Part shown: piece after piece, positions 37,638 through 46,328 of the stretch
Position numbering within the stretch: the first letter of the stretch is position 1
Layout: every line of letters begins with the position of its first letter
Assembly (NCBI RefSeq): GCF_000717185.1
Contig: NZ_JNYE01000002.1
Span: 124,001 to 188,000 of the forward strand
Reading direction: 5' to 3'
Length of the DNA: 64,000 nucleotides
Source: Kitasatospora phosalacinea
Lineage (GTDB): Bacteria > Actinomycetota > Actinomycetes > Streptomycetales > Streptomycetaceae
The notes under the pieces: model-generated
What the model saw: only the letters and a program-made list of their open reading frames with translations
What the model was told of the DNA's origin: nothing
Databases searched by the model: none
Translations under genes and position numbers: made by a program

Positions 37638-38465
37638 GTGACGGACAAGCAGAGCGTGCAGGCGTACACCGACGCGTGGACGCAGTCGATCGAGTCGATA
37701 TCCGAGCTGCTCGCCCCACTGCCGACCGACGCGTGGAACCGGGCCACCGAGTGCCCCGGCTGGTCGGTGCGGGACGTGGTCTCGCACATCATCGGCGTCG
37801 AGTCGGAGCTGCTGGGCGACCCGCGGCCGATCCACGCCCTGCCGCGCGACCTGCGGCACGTGACGAACGAGTTCACCCGGTACATGGAGCTGCCGGTCGA
37901 CAAGCGCCGCTGCTGGACGCCGGTGGAGGTGACCAGCGAGCTGGAGTACACGGTGATCCGCCGCTCCCGGGCGCTGCGCAACGCCCGGCACGAGCCGGAG
38001 GACCTGGTGCGCTGGCCGGCCGGCCCGCTGGCCCGGGACGTTCCGTACGCGACGCTGCTGCGGCTGCGGGCCTTCGACGTGTGGGTGCACGAGCAGGACC
38101 TGCGGCGCGCGCTCCAGGCGCCGGGCAACCTGGACTCCCCGGCCGCGGCGGTCACCCGGGACCTGCTGATCGAGTCGCTGCCCAAGCAGGTCGCCAAGCA
38201 GGCGGGCGCCCCGATCGGCACCACGGTGGCCTTCGACGTCGCGGGCGCGCTGCCGTTCCACCGCACCGTGCGGATCGGCCCGGACGGCCGCGGCACCGTG
38301 GACGACTCGGTGGTGCTGGCCCCCGAGGTGCGGCTGTCGATGGACTGGCAGACCTTCGTGCGGCTGTGCTGCGGCCGGGTCCGCCCGGAGACCGCGATCG
38401 TCAACGTGATCGGCGACCAGGAGCTCGGCGCCCGGGTGCTCGCCCACCTGACGGTCACCCCCTGA
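37638..38465 (+). CDS. Maleylpyruvate isomerase family (MDMPI, mycothiol-linked) protein
   Basis: A 275-aa protein of the TIGR03083 group. GTG 37638 is preceded by GGAG. The DinB-like bundle carries a metal-site His in RDVVSHIIGVESELLGD and a second in FDVWVHEQDLRRAL. ATECPGWSVRDVVSHI is the typical motif. The C-terminal ~90 residues form the MDMPI C-terminal alpha/beta domain (VAFDVAGALPFHRTVRIGPDGRG). Members transfer or isomerise with mycothiol as cofactor; substrate unknown. It ends 4 bp before the convergent MFS gene. Confidence 0.87.
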   Translation: MTDKQSVQAYTDAWTQSIESISELLAPLPTDAWNRATECPGWSVRDVVSHIIGVESELLGDPRPIHALPRDLRHVTNEFTRYMELPVDKRRCWTPVEVTSELEYTVIRRSRALRNARHEPEDLVRWPAGPLARDVPYATLLRLRAFDVWVHEQDLRRALQAPGNLDSPAAAVTRDLLIESLPKQVAKQAGAPIGTTVAFDVAGALPFHRTVRIGPDGRGTVDDSVVLAPEVRLSMDWQTFVRLCCGRVRPETAIVNVIGDQELGARVLAHLTVTP

Positions 38466-38469
38466 GGGC

Positions 38470-39813
38470 CTACCGGTCGAGCTTGCGGCGCAGCCGCAGG
38501 ATCATCGTCGTCCCGAGCAGCAGCGGCAGCAGCTGGAAGCAGAACGCCAGCTGGTAGGCGTGCGCGCCGTAGCCGTCGCTGCCCGGGTCGGCGAGCGCGT
38601 CCAGCAGGACGCCGACGCCGAGCAGGGTGGTCATCGAGCCGATGAAGCCGCCCATGTTGGCGATCCCCGAGGCGGTGCCCATCCGCTCGGCGGGGTTGTA
38701 CGCGCGGGCGTAGTCGAGGCCGATCAGCGAGGCCGGGCCGTTGCTGCCCATCACCAGCATCAGCACCACCAGCAGCCACAGCGGCGGGTGACCGTGCGGC
38801 CAGGCCAGGGCGGCGGTCCAGCAGAGCGCGGTGACGGCGAGCACGGTGAAGGTGATCGGCAGCCGGGAGGCGGCCGTCCGGGAGACCATCCGGCCGAACA
38901 GCAGGCCGAAGACCATCCCGCTGAGCACCAGCAGGCTGAGCAGGCCGCCCGCCCCGGCCCGGGACATCCCCTGCCCCTCGACCAGGTAGGGCATCCCCCA
39001 CAGCAGGCCGAACGCGGACGCCGGGAAGGCCGTGGTGAAGTGCACCCACATGCCGAGCCGGGTGCCGGGCTCGGACCAGGCCGCCCGGATCTGCTGCCCG
39101 ACCGGCAGCCGCAGGCTCTCGTGCCGGACCGGCTCGGGCGCCCCGGGCGGGGTCTCCTTGAGCAGGGCCAGCACGGCGACGAAGACCACCGCGCCCGCCA
39201 GCGCGATCGCGCCGAAGGTGGTGCTCCACCCGGCGGTGTGCAGCGCCTGCGCGAGCACCACGGTGGTGAACAGGTTGCCGCCGGTGCCGACCAGGCCGGT
39301 GAGCTGGGCGACGAACGGGTTGCGGGCGGCCGGGAACCAGCGGGCGGCGACCCGCAGCACGCTGATGAAGGTCATCGCGTCGCCGCAGCCGAGCACCGCC
39401 CGGGAGGCCAGCGCGGGCGCGAACGCGGTGGAGAAGGCGAACGCCAGCTGCCCGGCGCTCATCAGCGCCACGCCCAGCATCAGCACCCGGCGCGGGCCGA
39501 TCCGGTCGACCAGCAGGCCCACCGGGACCTGCATCCCGGCGTACACCAGGACCTGCAGGATCGAGAAGGTGGACAGGGCCGAGGCGCCGATGCCGAACCG
39601 GGCGGCGGCGTCCATCCCGGCCACGCCGAGGCTGGTGCGGTGCACCACGGCGAGGACGTAGACGCTGACGCCGACCGCCCAGGCGAACCAGGCGGCCCGG
39701 CCGCCCGGCGGGTGGGAGACGGCCGCGGGCGGTACGGCGGCGGGGGCGTCGGCCGGGCGGCGGGGAGCGGGGGCGGACAGGGACGGTGCGGTGGGGGCGG
39801 GGTCCACGCTCAT
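38470..39813 (-). CDS. Major facilitator superfamily transporter
   Basis: A 447-aa, 12-helix carrier. The cytosolic N-terminus is Pro/Ala-rich (~40 residues). The loop 2-3 motif is GLLVDRIGPRRVLMLG (MFS motif A form), and the second half has GRMVSRTAASR. YNPAERMGTASGIANMGGFIGS is typical of the glycerol-3-phosphate/hexuronate-type (ACS-like) branch. ATG 39813 follows a TAGCCT -10 by 9 nt without a ribosome binding site. Substrate unknown. Confidence 0.9.
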   Translation of the reverse strand: MSVDPAPTAPSLSAPAPRRPADAPAAVPPAAVSHPPGGRAAWFAWAVGVSVYVLAVVHRTSLGVAGMDAAARFGIGASALSTFSILQVLVYAGMQVPVGLLVDRIGPRRVLMLGVALMSAGQLAFAFSTAFAPALASRAVLGCGDAMTFISVLRVAARWFPAARNPFVAQLTGLVGTGGNLFTTVVLAQALHTAGWSTTFGAIALAGAVVFVAVLALLKETPPGAPEPVRHESLRLPVGQQIRAAWSEPGTRLGMWVHFTTAFPASAFGLLWGMPYLVEGQGMSRAGAGGLLSLLVLSGMVFGLLFGRMVSRTAASRLPITFTVLAVTALCWTAALAWPHGHPPLWLLVVLMLVMGSNGPASLIGLDYARAYNPAERMGTASGIANMGGFIGSMTTLLGVGVLLDALADPGSDGYGAHAYQLAFCFQLLPLLLGTTMILRLRRKLDR

Positions 39814-39822
39814 AGTGGAACC

Positions 39823-39828
39823 AGGCTA
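39823..39828 (-). promoter_or_regulatory. Leaderless-type -10 (TAGCCT) of MFS gene
   Basis: On the minus strand, TAGCCT ends 9 nt before ATG 39813; no Shine-Dalgarno sequence. Confidence 0.4.
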
Positions 39829-39877
39829 GTCATCCCATGACCTGACCTTTCGGTCGGGGTCGGCGGAACGTCCGGTT

Positions 39878-41101
39878 TCAACCGGTGAGCGTCCAGTTCA
39901 CCGTCCGGGTCATGTAGTGCTCGCGGAACGCCTCGTCGCGCACCCAGTCGGTGGTGTCCTGGACGGTCGCCGCGACGGTGTGCTTCCCGCCCGGCTCCAG
40001 CGCCAGCGACCCGGTGTCCAGCCAGGTGCCGTCCGCGCTGCTCGGCTCCACCGGCTTCCCGTCCAGCGTCCAGCTGATCCGCAGCTGCCGCGGGCCGGTC
40101 AGCGCCAGCGGCCGCACGTGCAGCCGGGGCCGCCCGTCGACCTGCCCGGGGGCCGGCTCGGGGGCGTCGGCCGGCGTCACCCGGCGGTACAGCTGCTCGA
40201 TGATCGCCTCCCGGGAGGGCAGGTTGTACGCGCTGCCCAGGGTGCGCATCACCGAGTCGGCGGTCGGCCGGTACAGGCCGTTGGCGCTGCGGTACGCGCC
40301 GATCACCCCGCCGCCGTCCGGCGACTCGGCGCCCAGCCAGTGCCACCACTTGGTCTTCCCGCGCAGCATCTCCTCGGCGTCCACCGCGGACAGGTTCGGG
40401 TAGTCCGGGTCGTCCGGCGCCGAGTCGTACTCGTCGCCGAGGGTGCCGACGGTGTGCCCGATCTCGTGCTGGATGATCCGCCCGGCGTCCGGGCTGCCGC
40501 CCGCCAGGGTGGTGACGCCGGTGCCGCCCGCGCCGCCGTACTCGGTGGAGTTGGCCAGCGCGATCAGGTACTGCGGCCCCTCGCCCTGCCCGGCCCAGCG
40601 GGCGGTGGCCTGCTCGTCCGCGCACAGCAGGCGGGCGGTGCCCTCGCACCAGAAGTGCATCCCGAGCGGGGTGGCGGTGGCCTTCCCGGCGCCCTCGGTC
40701 TCCGCGATGCCGGGGACGGGGGAGACCACGTCCACCCGCCGTATGTTGAAGAACCCCTGGTAGGTGCGGAACGGCTCGATCTCCAGCAGCGCCCGCCAGG
40801 CCCGGTCCGCCTGCTCGTGGAACAGCTGCTGCTGGGCCGCGGTGTAGCCGTCGCCGAGCAGCACCAGGGTGATCCGGTTGGACGCGTCGCCGGTCAGCCG
40901 CAGGTCGACCGAGGGCGCGCCGGGGGCCCGCAGGTCGGGGTGGGAGACCGGCGGCACCGCCCGGTCCGGGCCGGGCGGCGGCCCTATCGCCGTCGAGGGC
41001 GCGGGCGAGACCAGTTCCACCACGGCGGGCAGCACGGCGGCGGCCACCAGGAGCAGGGCGGCCGCAGAACGCATCACGGGGCCGGGAGCACCAGTCGGCA
41101 T
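39878..41101 (-). CDS. Secreted peptidase of family M64 (IgA-peptidase-like)
   Basis: A 407-aa exported zinc peptidase. The signal peptide or anchor is MRSAAALLLVAAAVLPAVVE near the N-terminus (start ATG 41101; ATG 41074 is an alternative that begins at the signal itself). M64 features follow: ITLVLLGDGYTAAQQQLFHE, FNIRRVDVVSPVPG, and the zinc motif HEIGHTVGTLGDEYDS (His ligands and catalytic Glu at ~205-220). A C-terminal beta domain (~320-407) with WTLDGKPV and a final FREHYMTRTVNWTLTG is typical. It probably degrades extracellular protein. Confidence 0.88.
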   Translation of the reverse strand: MPTGAPGPVMRSAAALLLVAAAVLPAVVELVSPAPSTAIGPPPGPDRAVPPVSHPDLRAPGAPSVDLRLTGDASNRITLVLLGDGYTAAQQQLFHEQADRAWRALLEIEPFRTYQGFFNIRRVDVVSPVPGIAETEGAGKATATPLGMHFWCEGTARLLCADEQATARWAGQGEGPQYLIALANSTEYGGAGGTGVTTLAGGSPDAGRIIQHEIGHTVGTLGDEYDSAPDDPDYPNLSAVDAEEMLRGKTKWWHWLGAESPDGGGVIGAYRSANGLYRPTADSVMRTLGSAYNLPSREAIIEQLYRRVTPADAPEPAPGQVDGRPRLHVRPLALTGPRQLRISWTLDGKPVEPSSADGTWLDTGSLALEPGGKHTVAATVQDTTDWVRDEAFREHYMTRTVNWTLTG

Positions 41102-41367
41102 ACGCGGGGGTCCTCGCTGCGACGGCCGCCCGGCCTGGCTGCGCGGGCGGCTTGGTCGCACACACGTACCCATCGCGGGCCCGGCCCGGGCGGGGGCGGC
41201 GCGAAACTCCCTCGGGCGGCCCAATGCCGGACACGCCCGGACGGCCCCGGCCGGACCACCGCCAGAACTCCCAATTCCGCATGCTCTCACCCGAGTTGGA
41301 ACGCCGAACGGCTCCCGGCCGGACGGGATACGCTGCCGAACGGGGGAACGACAGGGGGGACGAGGCC

Positions 41368-41631
41368 GTGGAGACCCGACGGGAGAACGACCCGCGCGAG
41401 ACGTTCGGCCGGGCGCTGCGCGCGCACCGGCAGGGCGCCCGGCTGACCCAGGAGGAGCTGGCCGCCCGGGCCGGGCTCGGCATCCGCACCCTGTCCGACC
41501 TCGAACGCGGCGTGGCCGGGCCGCGCCCCGCCACCGCCGCCCTGCTCTGCACCGCCCTCGGCCTCGGCCGCCCCGCCGCCGAGGGCTTCCACGCCCTGGC
41601 CGGCGCCAGCTGGCGCTCCGCCCGGCCCTGA
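41368..41631 (+). CDS. Short XRE-family HTH protein, possible regulator remnant
   Basis: An 87-aa protein; GTG 41368 is preceded by GGGGGGACGAGG. The helix-turn-helix FGRALRAHRQGARLTQEELAARAGLGIRTLSDLERG occupies residues ~12-47, then GPRPATAALLCTALGLGRPAAEGFHAL. This is the exact N-terminal pattern of large streptomycete regulators that continue into NB-ARC/TPR or AfsR-like domains, but here a stop comes just after it and a terminator follows. It is either a functional mini-repressor or what is left of a truncated regulator. An in-frame ATG at 41281 would give a longer N-terminus. Confidence 0.7.
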   Translation: METRRENDPRETFGRALRAHRQGARLTQEELAARAGLGIRTLSDLERGVAGPRPATAALLCTALGLGRPAAEGFHALAGASWRSARP

Positions 41632-41667
41632 GCCCGTCGGCCGCCGCGCCCGGCCCCGGGCGCACCG

Positions 41668-41701
41668 GGGCCCCGCTCCGGCGTGCTGCGGAGCGGGGCC
41701 C
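41668..41701. terminator. Bidirectional terminator XRE gene / bkd E2
   Basis: 13-bp inverted repeat (41668-41680 / 41689-41701), 8-nt loop, between convergent genes. Confidence 0.82.
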
Positions 41702-41727
41702 GGCGGGGTCCTGCGGGCGGGGCGGCG

Positions 41728-43158
41728 TCAGCCCCAGGTGATCAGGCGCTTCGGGTGCTCCAGGATCGCGGCGGTGTCCGCCAGCACCTTGGAGCCCAGC
41801 TCGCCGTCGACCAGCCGGTGGTCGAAGGAGAGCGCCAGCGTGGTGACCTGGCGGGGCACCACCTTGCCCTTGTGCACCCAGGGCAGCTCCCGGACCGCGC
41901 CGAAGGCCAGGATGGCGGCCTCGCCGGGGTTGAGGATCGGGGTGCCGGTGTCGACGCCGAACACGCCGACGTTGGTGATGGTGATGCTGCCGCCCGACAT
42001 GTCCGCCGGCGAGGTCCTCCCCTGCCGCGCGGTCTCCACCAGCTCGCCGAGGGCGACCGCCAGCTGGGAGAGGGTGCGGGAGCCCGCGTCCTTGATGTTC
42101 GGGACGATCAGGCCGCGCGGGGTGGCCGCGGCGATGCCGAGGTTGACCGCGCCCCGCAGGACGATCTCCTGGGCCGCCTCGTCCCAGCTGGCGTTGATCT
42201 CCGGGTGCCGCTTGACGGCGGTGAGCAGCGCCTTGGCGACCAGCAGCAGCGGGCTGACCCGCACCCCGGCGCCGAGTTCGCCGCTCTCCTTGAGCCTGCG
42301 CACCAGCTTCATCGTCCGGGTCACGTCGACCTGGACGAACTCGGTGACGTGCGGCGCGGTGAACGCGGAGGCGACCATCGCCTGCGCGGTGGCCTTGCGC
42401 ACGCCCTTCACCGGCACCCGGACGTCCCCGGCCGCGTTCGGCACCGGCAGCGCGGGCGCCGCCTCGACGACCGGCTCCGCGGCGGGCGCCGCCACCGGCT
42501 CGACGACCGCCCCGGCGGCGGTGCTCGCCGCGGCGTGCACGTCCTCGCGGGTGATCACGCCGTTCGGGCCGGTCGGCACCACGGCGTGCAGGTCGATCCC
42601 GAGGTCCTTGGCGAGCTTGCGCACCGGCGGCTTGGCCAGCGGGCGCTCCCCCGCCCCGGCCGGAACGACCGGAGCCGCCGGGGCTACCGGAGCCGCCGGG
42701 GCTGCGGGAGCCGCCGGCGCGGCAGGTACGGCCGCAGCCGGTGCGACGGCGGCCGCCGCCCCGTTGGTGCGGCGGGCCCGGCGCTGCACCGAGCCGGTGC
42801 GCGGCCCGTAGCCGACCAGCACCTCGCGCCGCTCCGGCTCCGCCCCGGCGGGCGCAGCGGCGGCGGGTGCGGCGGCAGGCGCGGCGGCGGCGGGCGCGGC
42901 GCCCGCGACGGCCACCGCGATGATCGACGTGCCGACGTCGACGGTGGCGCCCGCCGGGAAGTGCAGCGCCTCGACCACGCCGGTGAACGGGATCGGCAGC
43001 TCGACGGCGGCCTTGGCGGTCTCCACCTCGCAGACCACCTGCCCGTCGGTGACGGTGTCGCCGGGCTTCACGTACCAGGTGAGGATCTCGGCCTCGGTGA
43101 GGCCCTCGCCCACGTCGGGCATCTTGAACTCGCGGAGCGAGTGAACGTCAGTGGTCAT
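41728..43158 (-). CDS. bkdC: 2-oxoacid dehydrogenase E2 (dihydrolipoyl acyltransferase)
   Basis: Acyltransferase core of the branched-chain 2-oxoacid dehydrogenase complex, which makes isobutyryl-, isovaleryl- and 2-methylbutyryl-CoA for branched fatty acids and polyketide starters. It is 476 aa. One lipoyl domain (lipoyl Lys in VETAKAAVELP, ~48), an Ala/Pro hinge, the peripheral subunit-binding domain (VRKLAKDLGIDLHAVVPTGPNGVITREDV), a second hinge and the catalytic domain with LSFDHRLVDGELG near the C-terminus. The last gene of the E1alpha-E1beta-E2 operon, 13 nt after E1beta. Confidence 0.94.
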   Translation of the reverse strand: MTTDVHSLREFKMPDVGEGLTEAEILTWYVKPGDTVTDGQVVCEVETAKAAVELPIPFTGVVEALHFPAGATVDVGTSIIAVAVAGAAPAAAAPAAAPAAAAPAGAEPERREVLVGYGPRTGSVQRRARRTNGAAAAVAPAAAVPAAPAAPAAPAAPVAPAAPVVPAGAGERPLAKPPVRKLAKDLGIDLHAVVPTGPNGVITREDVHAAASTAAGAVVEPVAAPAAEPVVEAAPALPVPNAAGDVRVPVKGVRKATAQAMVASAFTAPHVTEFVQVDVTRTMKLVRRLKESGELGAGVRVSPLLLVAKALLTAVKRHPEINASWDEAAQEIVLRGAVNLGIAAATPRGLIVPNIKDAGSRTLSQLAVALGELVETARQGRTSPADMSGGSITITNVGVFGVDTGTPILNPGEAAILAFGAVRELPWVHKGKVVPRQVTTLALSFDHRLVDGELGSKVLADTAAILEHPKRLITWG

Positions 43159-43171
43159 CTCGTCCCCCGGA

Positions 43172-44146
43172 TCAGAACGCGAGCGCGCGGTCGACGGCGT
43201 CGAGCACCCGGTCCAGGTCGGGGAGGTAGGTCTCCTCGACGCGCGACGGCGGGTACGGGGCGTGGTAGCCGCCGACCCGCAGGATCGGCGCCTCCAGGTG
43301 GTAGAAGCAGCGTTCGGTGAGCCGGGCGGCGAGCTCGGCGCCGAGGCCGAGGAAGACCGGGGCCTCGTGCACGACGATGCCGCGGCCGGTGCGCTTGACG
43401 GACTCCTCCAGGGTGGCGAAGTCGACCGGCGACAGCGAGCGCAGGTCGACCACCTCCAGTCGGCGGCCGTCCTCCTCGGCGGCCTGGGCGGCCTCCTGGC
43501 AGACCTTGACCATCGGGCCGTACGCGATCAGCGTGGCGTCGGTGCCGGGCCGGACGACGCGCGCCGAGTGCAGCGGCAGCATCGGGTCCTCGCCGACCTC
43601 GCCCTTGTCCCAGTAGCGGCGCTTGGGCTCCAGGAAGACCACCGGGTCGTCCGACTCGATGGCCTGGCGCAGCATCCAGTGCGCGTCGTGCGGGTTGGAC
43701 GGGCTGACCACCCGCAGGCCGGCGGTGTGCGCGAAGTACGCCTCGTGCGACTCGCTGTGGTGCTCGACCGCGCCGATGCCGCCGCCGAACGGGATGCGCA
43801 CGGTGATCGGCATCTTGACGTGGCCGAGCGCCCGGGCGTGCATCTTGGCGAGCTGGGAGACGATCTGGTCGAAGGCCGGGTAGACGAAGCCGTCGAACTG
43901 GATCTCCACCACCGGGCGGTAGCCGCGCAGCGCGAGGCCGATCGCGGTGCCGACGATGCCGGACTCGGCGAGCGGGGTGTCGATGACCCGGTCGTCGCCG
44001 AAGTCCTTCTGCAGGCCGTCGGTGATCCGGAAGACGCCGCCGAGCTTCCCGATGTCCTCGCCCATCAGGACGGTCTTCGGGTCGCTCTCCAGCGACTTGC
44101 GCAGCGCCTCGTTGAGCGCCTTGGCGATGCTGAGCTGGCCTGCCAT
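43172..44146 (-). CDS. bkdB: 2-oxoacid dehydrogenase E1 beta subunit
   Basis: A 324-aa E1 beta (transketolase pyrimidine-binding and C-terminal domains). Typical stretches are TVLMGEDIGKLGGVFRITDGL, DTPLAESGIVGTAIGLALRGYRPVVEIQF, FGGGIGAVEHHSESHEAYFAHTAGL and VVDLRSLSPVDFATLEESVKRTGR. ATG 44146 shares one base with the E1alpha stop (TGATG), so E1 subunits are translationally coupled. Together they decarboxylate branched-chain 2-oxoacids with TPP and load the E2 lipoyl arm. Confidence 0.95.
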   Translation of the reverse strand: MAGQLSIAKALNEALRKSLESDPKTVLMGEDIGKLGGVFRITDGLQKDFGDDRVIDTPLAESGIVGTAIGLALRGYRPVVEIQFDGFVYPAFDQIVSQLAKMHARALGHVKMPITVRIPFGGGIGAVEHHSESHEAYFAHTAGLRVVSPSNPHDAHWMLRQAIESDDPVVFLEPKRRYWDKGEVGEDPMLPLHSARVVRPGTDATLIAYGPMVKVCQEAAQAAEEDGRRLEVVDLRSLSPVDFATLEESVKRTGRGIVVHEAPVFLGLGAELAARLTERCFYHLEAPILRVGGYHAPYPPSRVEETYLPDLDRVLDAVDRALAF

Positions 44147-45297
44147 CAGTGGTGCTCCCCACCCTCGAAGGAGGCGGCGTACGCCTCGTACTCGGCGCGT
44201 TCCTCGTCGACCAGCGGGTGCGGCTCGCTGTAGGCGTGCTCGAAGATCAGGGTCGGGTCCGGGTCGGGCATCGAGCGGACGCCCTCCCGCACGCGCAGGC
44301 CCAGCTTCTCGCTCTCGGCCTCGACCCCGGCGAAGAACGCCTCGTCGGCGAGGCCCTCCTTCTCCAGGTGGGCCTTCAGCCGGAGGATCGGGTCCTTGGC
44401 CTTCCAGGCCTCGGTCTCCTCGGTCTGCCGGTAGCGGGTCGGGTCGTCGGAGGTGGTGTGCGCGCCCATCCGGTAGGTGAACGCCTCGACCAGGACCGGG
44501 CCCTGGCCGGTGCGGGCGTGGTCGAGCGCCCAGCGGGTGACCGCGAGGACGGCGAGCACGTCGTTGCCGTCGACCCGGACGCCGGGGAAGCCGAAGCCGG
44601 AGGCGCGGCGGTACAGCGGGATGCGGGTCTGCAGGGTGGTGGGCTCGGAGATCGCCCACTGGTTGTTCTGGCAGAAGAACACCACCGGCGAGTTGTAGAC
44701 CGAGGCGAAGGTGAAGGCCTCGTTGACGTCGCCCTGGCTGGAGGCGCCGTCGCCGAAGTAGGCGATCACCGCGTCGTCCGCGCCGTCCTTGGTGATGCCC
44801 ATCGCGTAGCCGGTGGCGTGCAGGGTCTGCGCGCCGATCACGATGGTGTAGAGGTGGAAGTTCTTCTCGTTCGGGTCCCAGCCGCCGTTGTTCACGCCGC
44901 GGAACATGCCGAGCAGGTTCAGCGGGTCGACGTCGCGGCACCAGGCCACGCCGTGCTCGCGGTAGGTGGGGAAGGCGTGGTCGCCGGTGCGCATCGCGCG
45001 CCCGGAGCCGACCTGGGCCGCCTCCTGCCCCAGCAGCGAGGCCCACAGGCCGAGTTCGCCCTGGCGCTGGAGCGAGGTCGCCTCCGCGTCGAAGCGCCGC
45101 ACCAGGACGAGGTCCCGGTAGAGCGAGCGCAGCTCCTCGGGCGTCACGGTCAGCGGGAACTCCGGGTGCTCGACCCGGTCGCCCTCGGGGGTCAGCAGCT
45201 GGACGAGCTCCGGCTCGGCGCCGACGCCGGCCCGGGCGGGGTCAGGGACGCCGGGGGCGGCCTTCTTGCGCGCCCTCGACGTGCTTTTGACGGTCAC
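44146..45297 (-). CDS. bkdA: 2-oxoacid dehydrogenase E1 alpha subunit
   Basis: A 383-aa TPP-dependent E1 alpha. The TPP-binding motif is AYFGDGASSQGDVNEAF with NNQWAISEP. FPTYREHGVAWCRDVDPLNLLGMFRG and HTTSDDPTRYR are branched-chain E1-alpha hallmarks. Of two nearby GTG codons I use 45297, placed 5 nt after GAGGAG; 45303 lies on the ribosome site itself. First gene of the operon; the promoter lies in the 45298-45610 divergent region with an orphan response regulator. Confidence 0.94.
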   Translation of the reverse strand: MTVKSTSRARKKAAPGVPDPARAGVGAEPELVQLLTPEGDRVEHPEFPLTVTPEELRSLYRDLVLVRRFDAEATSLQRQGELGLWASLLGQEAAQVGSGRAMRTGDHAFPTYREHGVAWCRDVDPLNLLGMFRGVNNGGWDPNEKNFHLYTIVIGAQTLHATGYAMGITKDGADDAVIAYFGDGASSQGDVNEAFTFASVYNSPVVFFCQNNQWAISEPTTLQTRIPLYRRASGFGFPGVRVDGNDVLAVLAVTRWALDHARTGQGPVLVEAFTYRMGAHTTSDDPTRYRQTEETEAWKAKDPILRLKAHLEKEGLADEAFFAGVEAESEKLGLRVREGVRSMPDPDPTLIFEHAYSEPHPLVDEERAEYEAYAASFEGGEHH

Positions 45298-45610
45298 GTT
45301 CACTCCTCGGTCTGTCCGGCCGCCCGGGGTCGCCGGTGGCCGGTCCGGATCGCCCTTCCGGCCGGCGCGCTTGGGTGTGCGCACCAGTGCGGGCGGGCGG
45401 TGTTCCCTTTCCGACGGCGTCCCTCACGAGAACGTTACCCAGCGACGCCCCTCGGCGCCTTTGCGCTAGGACGTCCTAGTTGTTCTCCCGTAGGGAAACC
45501 GGCGGTGTGACGCGGCTTACCCGTTCCGGTCAGGACACCAGCGCACGGTATCCGGGCACGGGCCGCTGCGAAAGGGGGTAACCGGCATCGATTTGTGCGA
45601 CGCTTTGCAA
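45298..45610. other. 313-bp divergent region bkd operon / response regulator
   Basis: No gene. It contains the bkd promoter region, a perfect 14-bp palindrome at 45466-45479, a TCCC-GTA-GGGA dyad near 45487-45497, and an A/T-richer segment just before the regulator start. Confidence 0.6.
45466..45479. promoter_or_regulatory. Candidate operator CTAGGACGTCCTAG
   Basis: Perfect 14-bp palindrome about 170 bp upstream of bkdA and 130 bp upstream of the response regulator gene. The regulator family (NarL/DevR-like) binds dyads of this size, so it could be its own site; this is inference. Confidence 0.5.
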
Positions 45611-46270
45611 ATGACTGATAACGGACATATCAGGGTGTTTCTCCTTGATGATCACGAAGTGGTCCGGCGCGGCGTGCACGACCTGCTCTCCATGGAGGGC
45701 GACATCGAGGTGGTGGGCGAGGCCGGGACGGCCGCCGAGGCGCTCAACCGCATCCCCGCGGTCCACCCGGACGTGGCCGTGCTCGACGTCCGGTTGCCCG
45801 ACGGCAACGGCGTCGAGGTGTGCCGCGAGATCCGTTCCCAGGACCCCTCGGTGAAATGCCTGATGCTCACCTCCTTCTCCGACGACGAGGCGCTCTTCGA
45901 CTCGATCATGGCGGGGGCCTCCGGATATGTCCTGAAAGCGATCCGCGGAACCGACCTGCTCTCCGCGGTGCGCGATGTCGCGGCCGGCAAATCCCTGCTC
46001 GACCCGGTGGCCACCAGCCGGGTGCTGGCCCGGCTGCGCGACGGCGGCGAGAAGGAGGACGAGCGGACCGCGCAGTTGACGAAGCAGGAGCGCCGGATCC
46101 TCGACCTGATCGGCGAGGGGATGACCAACCGGCAGATCGGCAACGAGCTGCACCTGGCCGAGAAGACGGTGAAGAACTACGTCAGCAGCATGCTCGCCAA
46201 GATGGGCATGGAGCGCCGCACCCAGGCCGCCGCCTACGTGGCCCGCCGCCAGGCCGACCAGCACCACTGA
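45611..46270 (+). CDS. Orphan NarL/DevR-like response regulator
   Basis: A 219-aa response regulator with no kinase gene beside it. The receiver has VFLLDDHEVVRRGVHDLL, phospho-acceptor Asp in VAVLDVRLPDGNG, LMLTSF and VLKAI; the last places Lys correctly but uses Ala after it. The LuxR-type HTH is LTKQERRILDLIGEGMTNRQIGNELHLAEKTVKNYVSSMLAKMG. It resembles DevR/DosR and, by position next to bkd genes, the orphan regulator SCO3818 of S. coelicolor (from memory). ATG 45611; an A/T-rich stretch (GCTTTGCAAATG) immediately precedes it and no clear ribosome site is seen. Confidence 0.9.
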   Translation: MTDNGHIRVFLLDDHEVVRRGVHDLLSMEGDIEVVGEAGTAAEALNRIPAVHPDVAVLDVRLPDGNGVEVCREIRSQDPSVKCLMLTSFSDDEALFDSIMAGASGYVLKAIRGTDLLSAVRDVAAGKSLLDPVATSRVLARLRDGGEKEDERTAQLTKQERRILDLIGEGMTNRQIGNELHLAEKTVKNYVSSMLAKMGMERRTQAAAYVARRQADQHH

Positions 46271-46316
46271 GAGCAGATTCGCACACGCTGTGTCAAGCAG
46301 CCATCACGCCGAGTAA

Positions 46317-46322
46317 TACGCT
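46317..46322 (+). promoter_or_regulatory. Leaderless-type -10 (TACGCT) of phosphotransferase gene
   Basis: TACGCT ends 6 nt before GTG 46329; no Shine-Dalgarno sequence. Confidence 0.4.
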
Positions 46323-46328
46323 CGGTGC

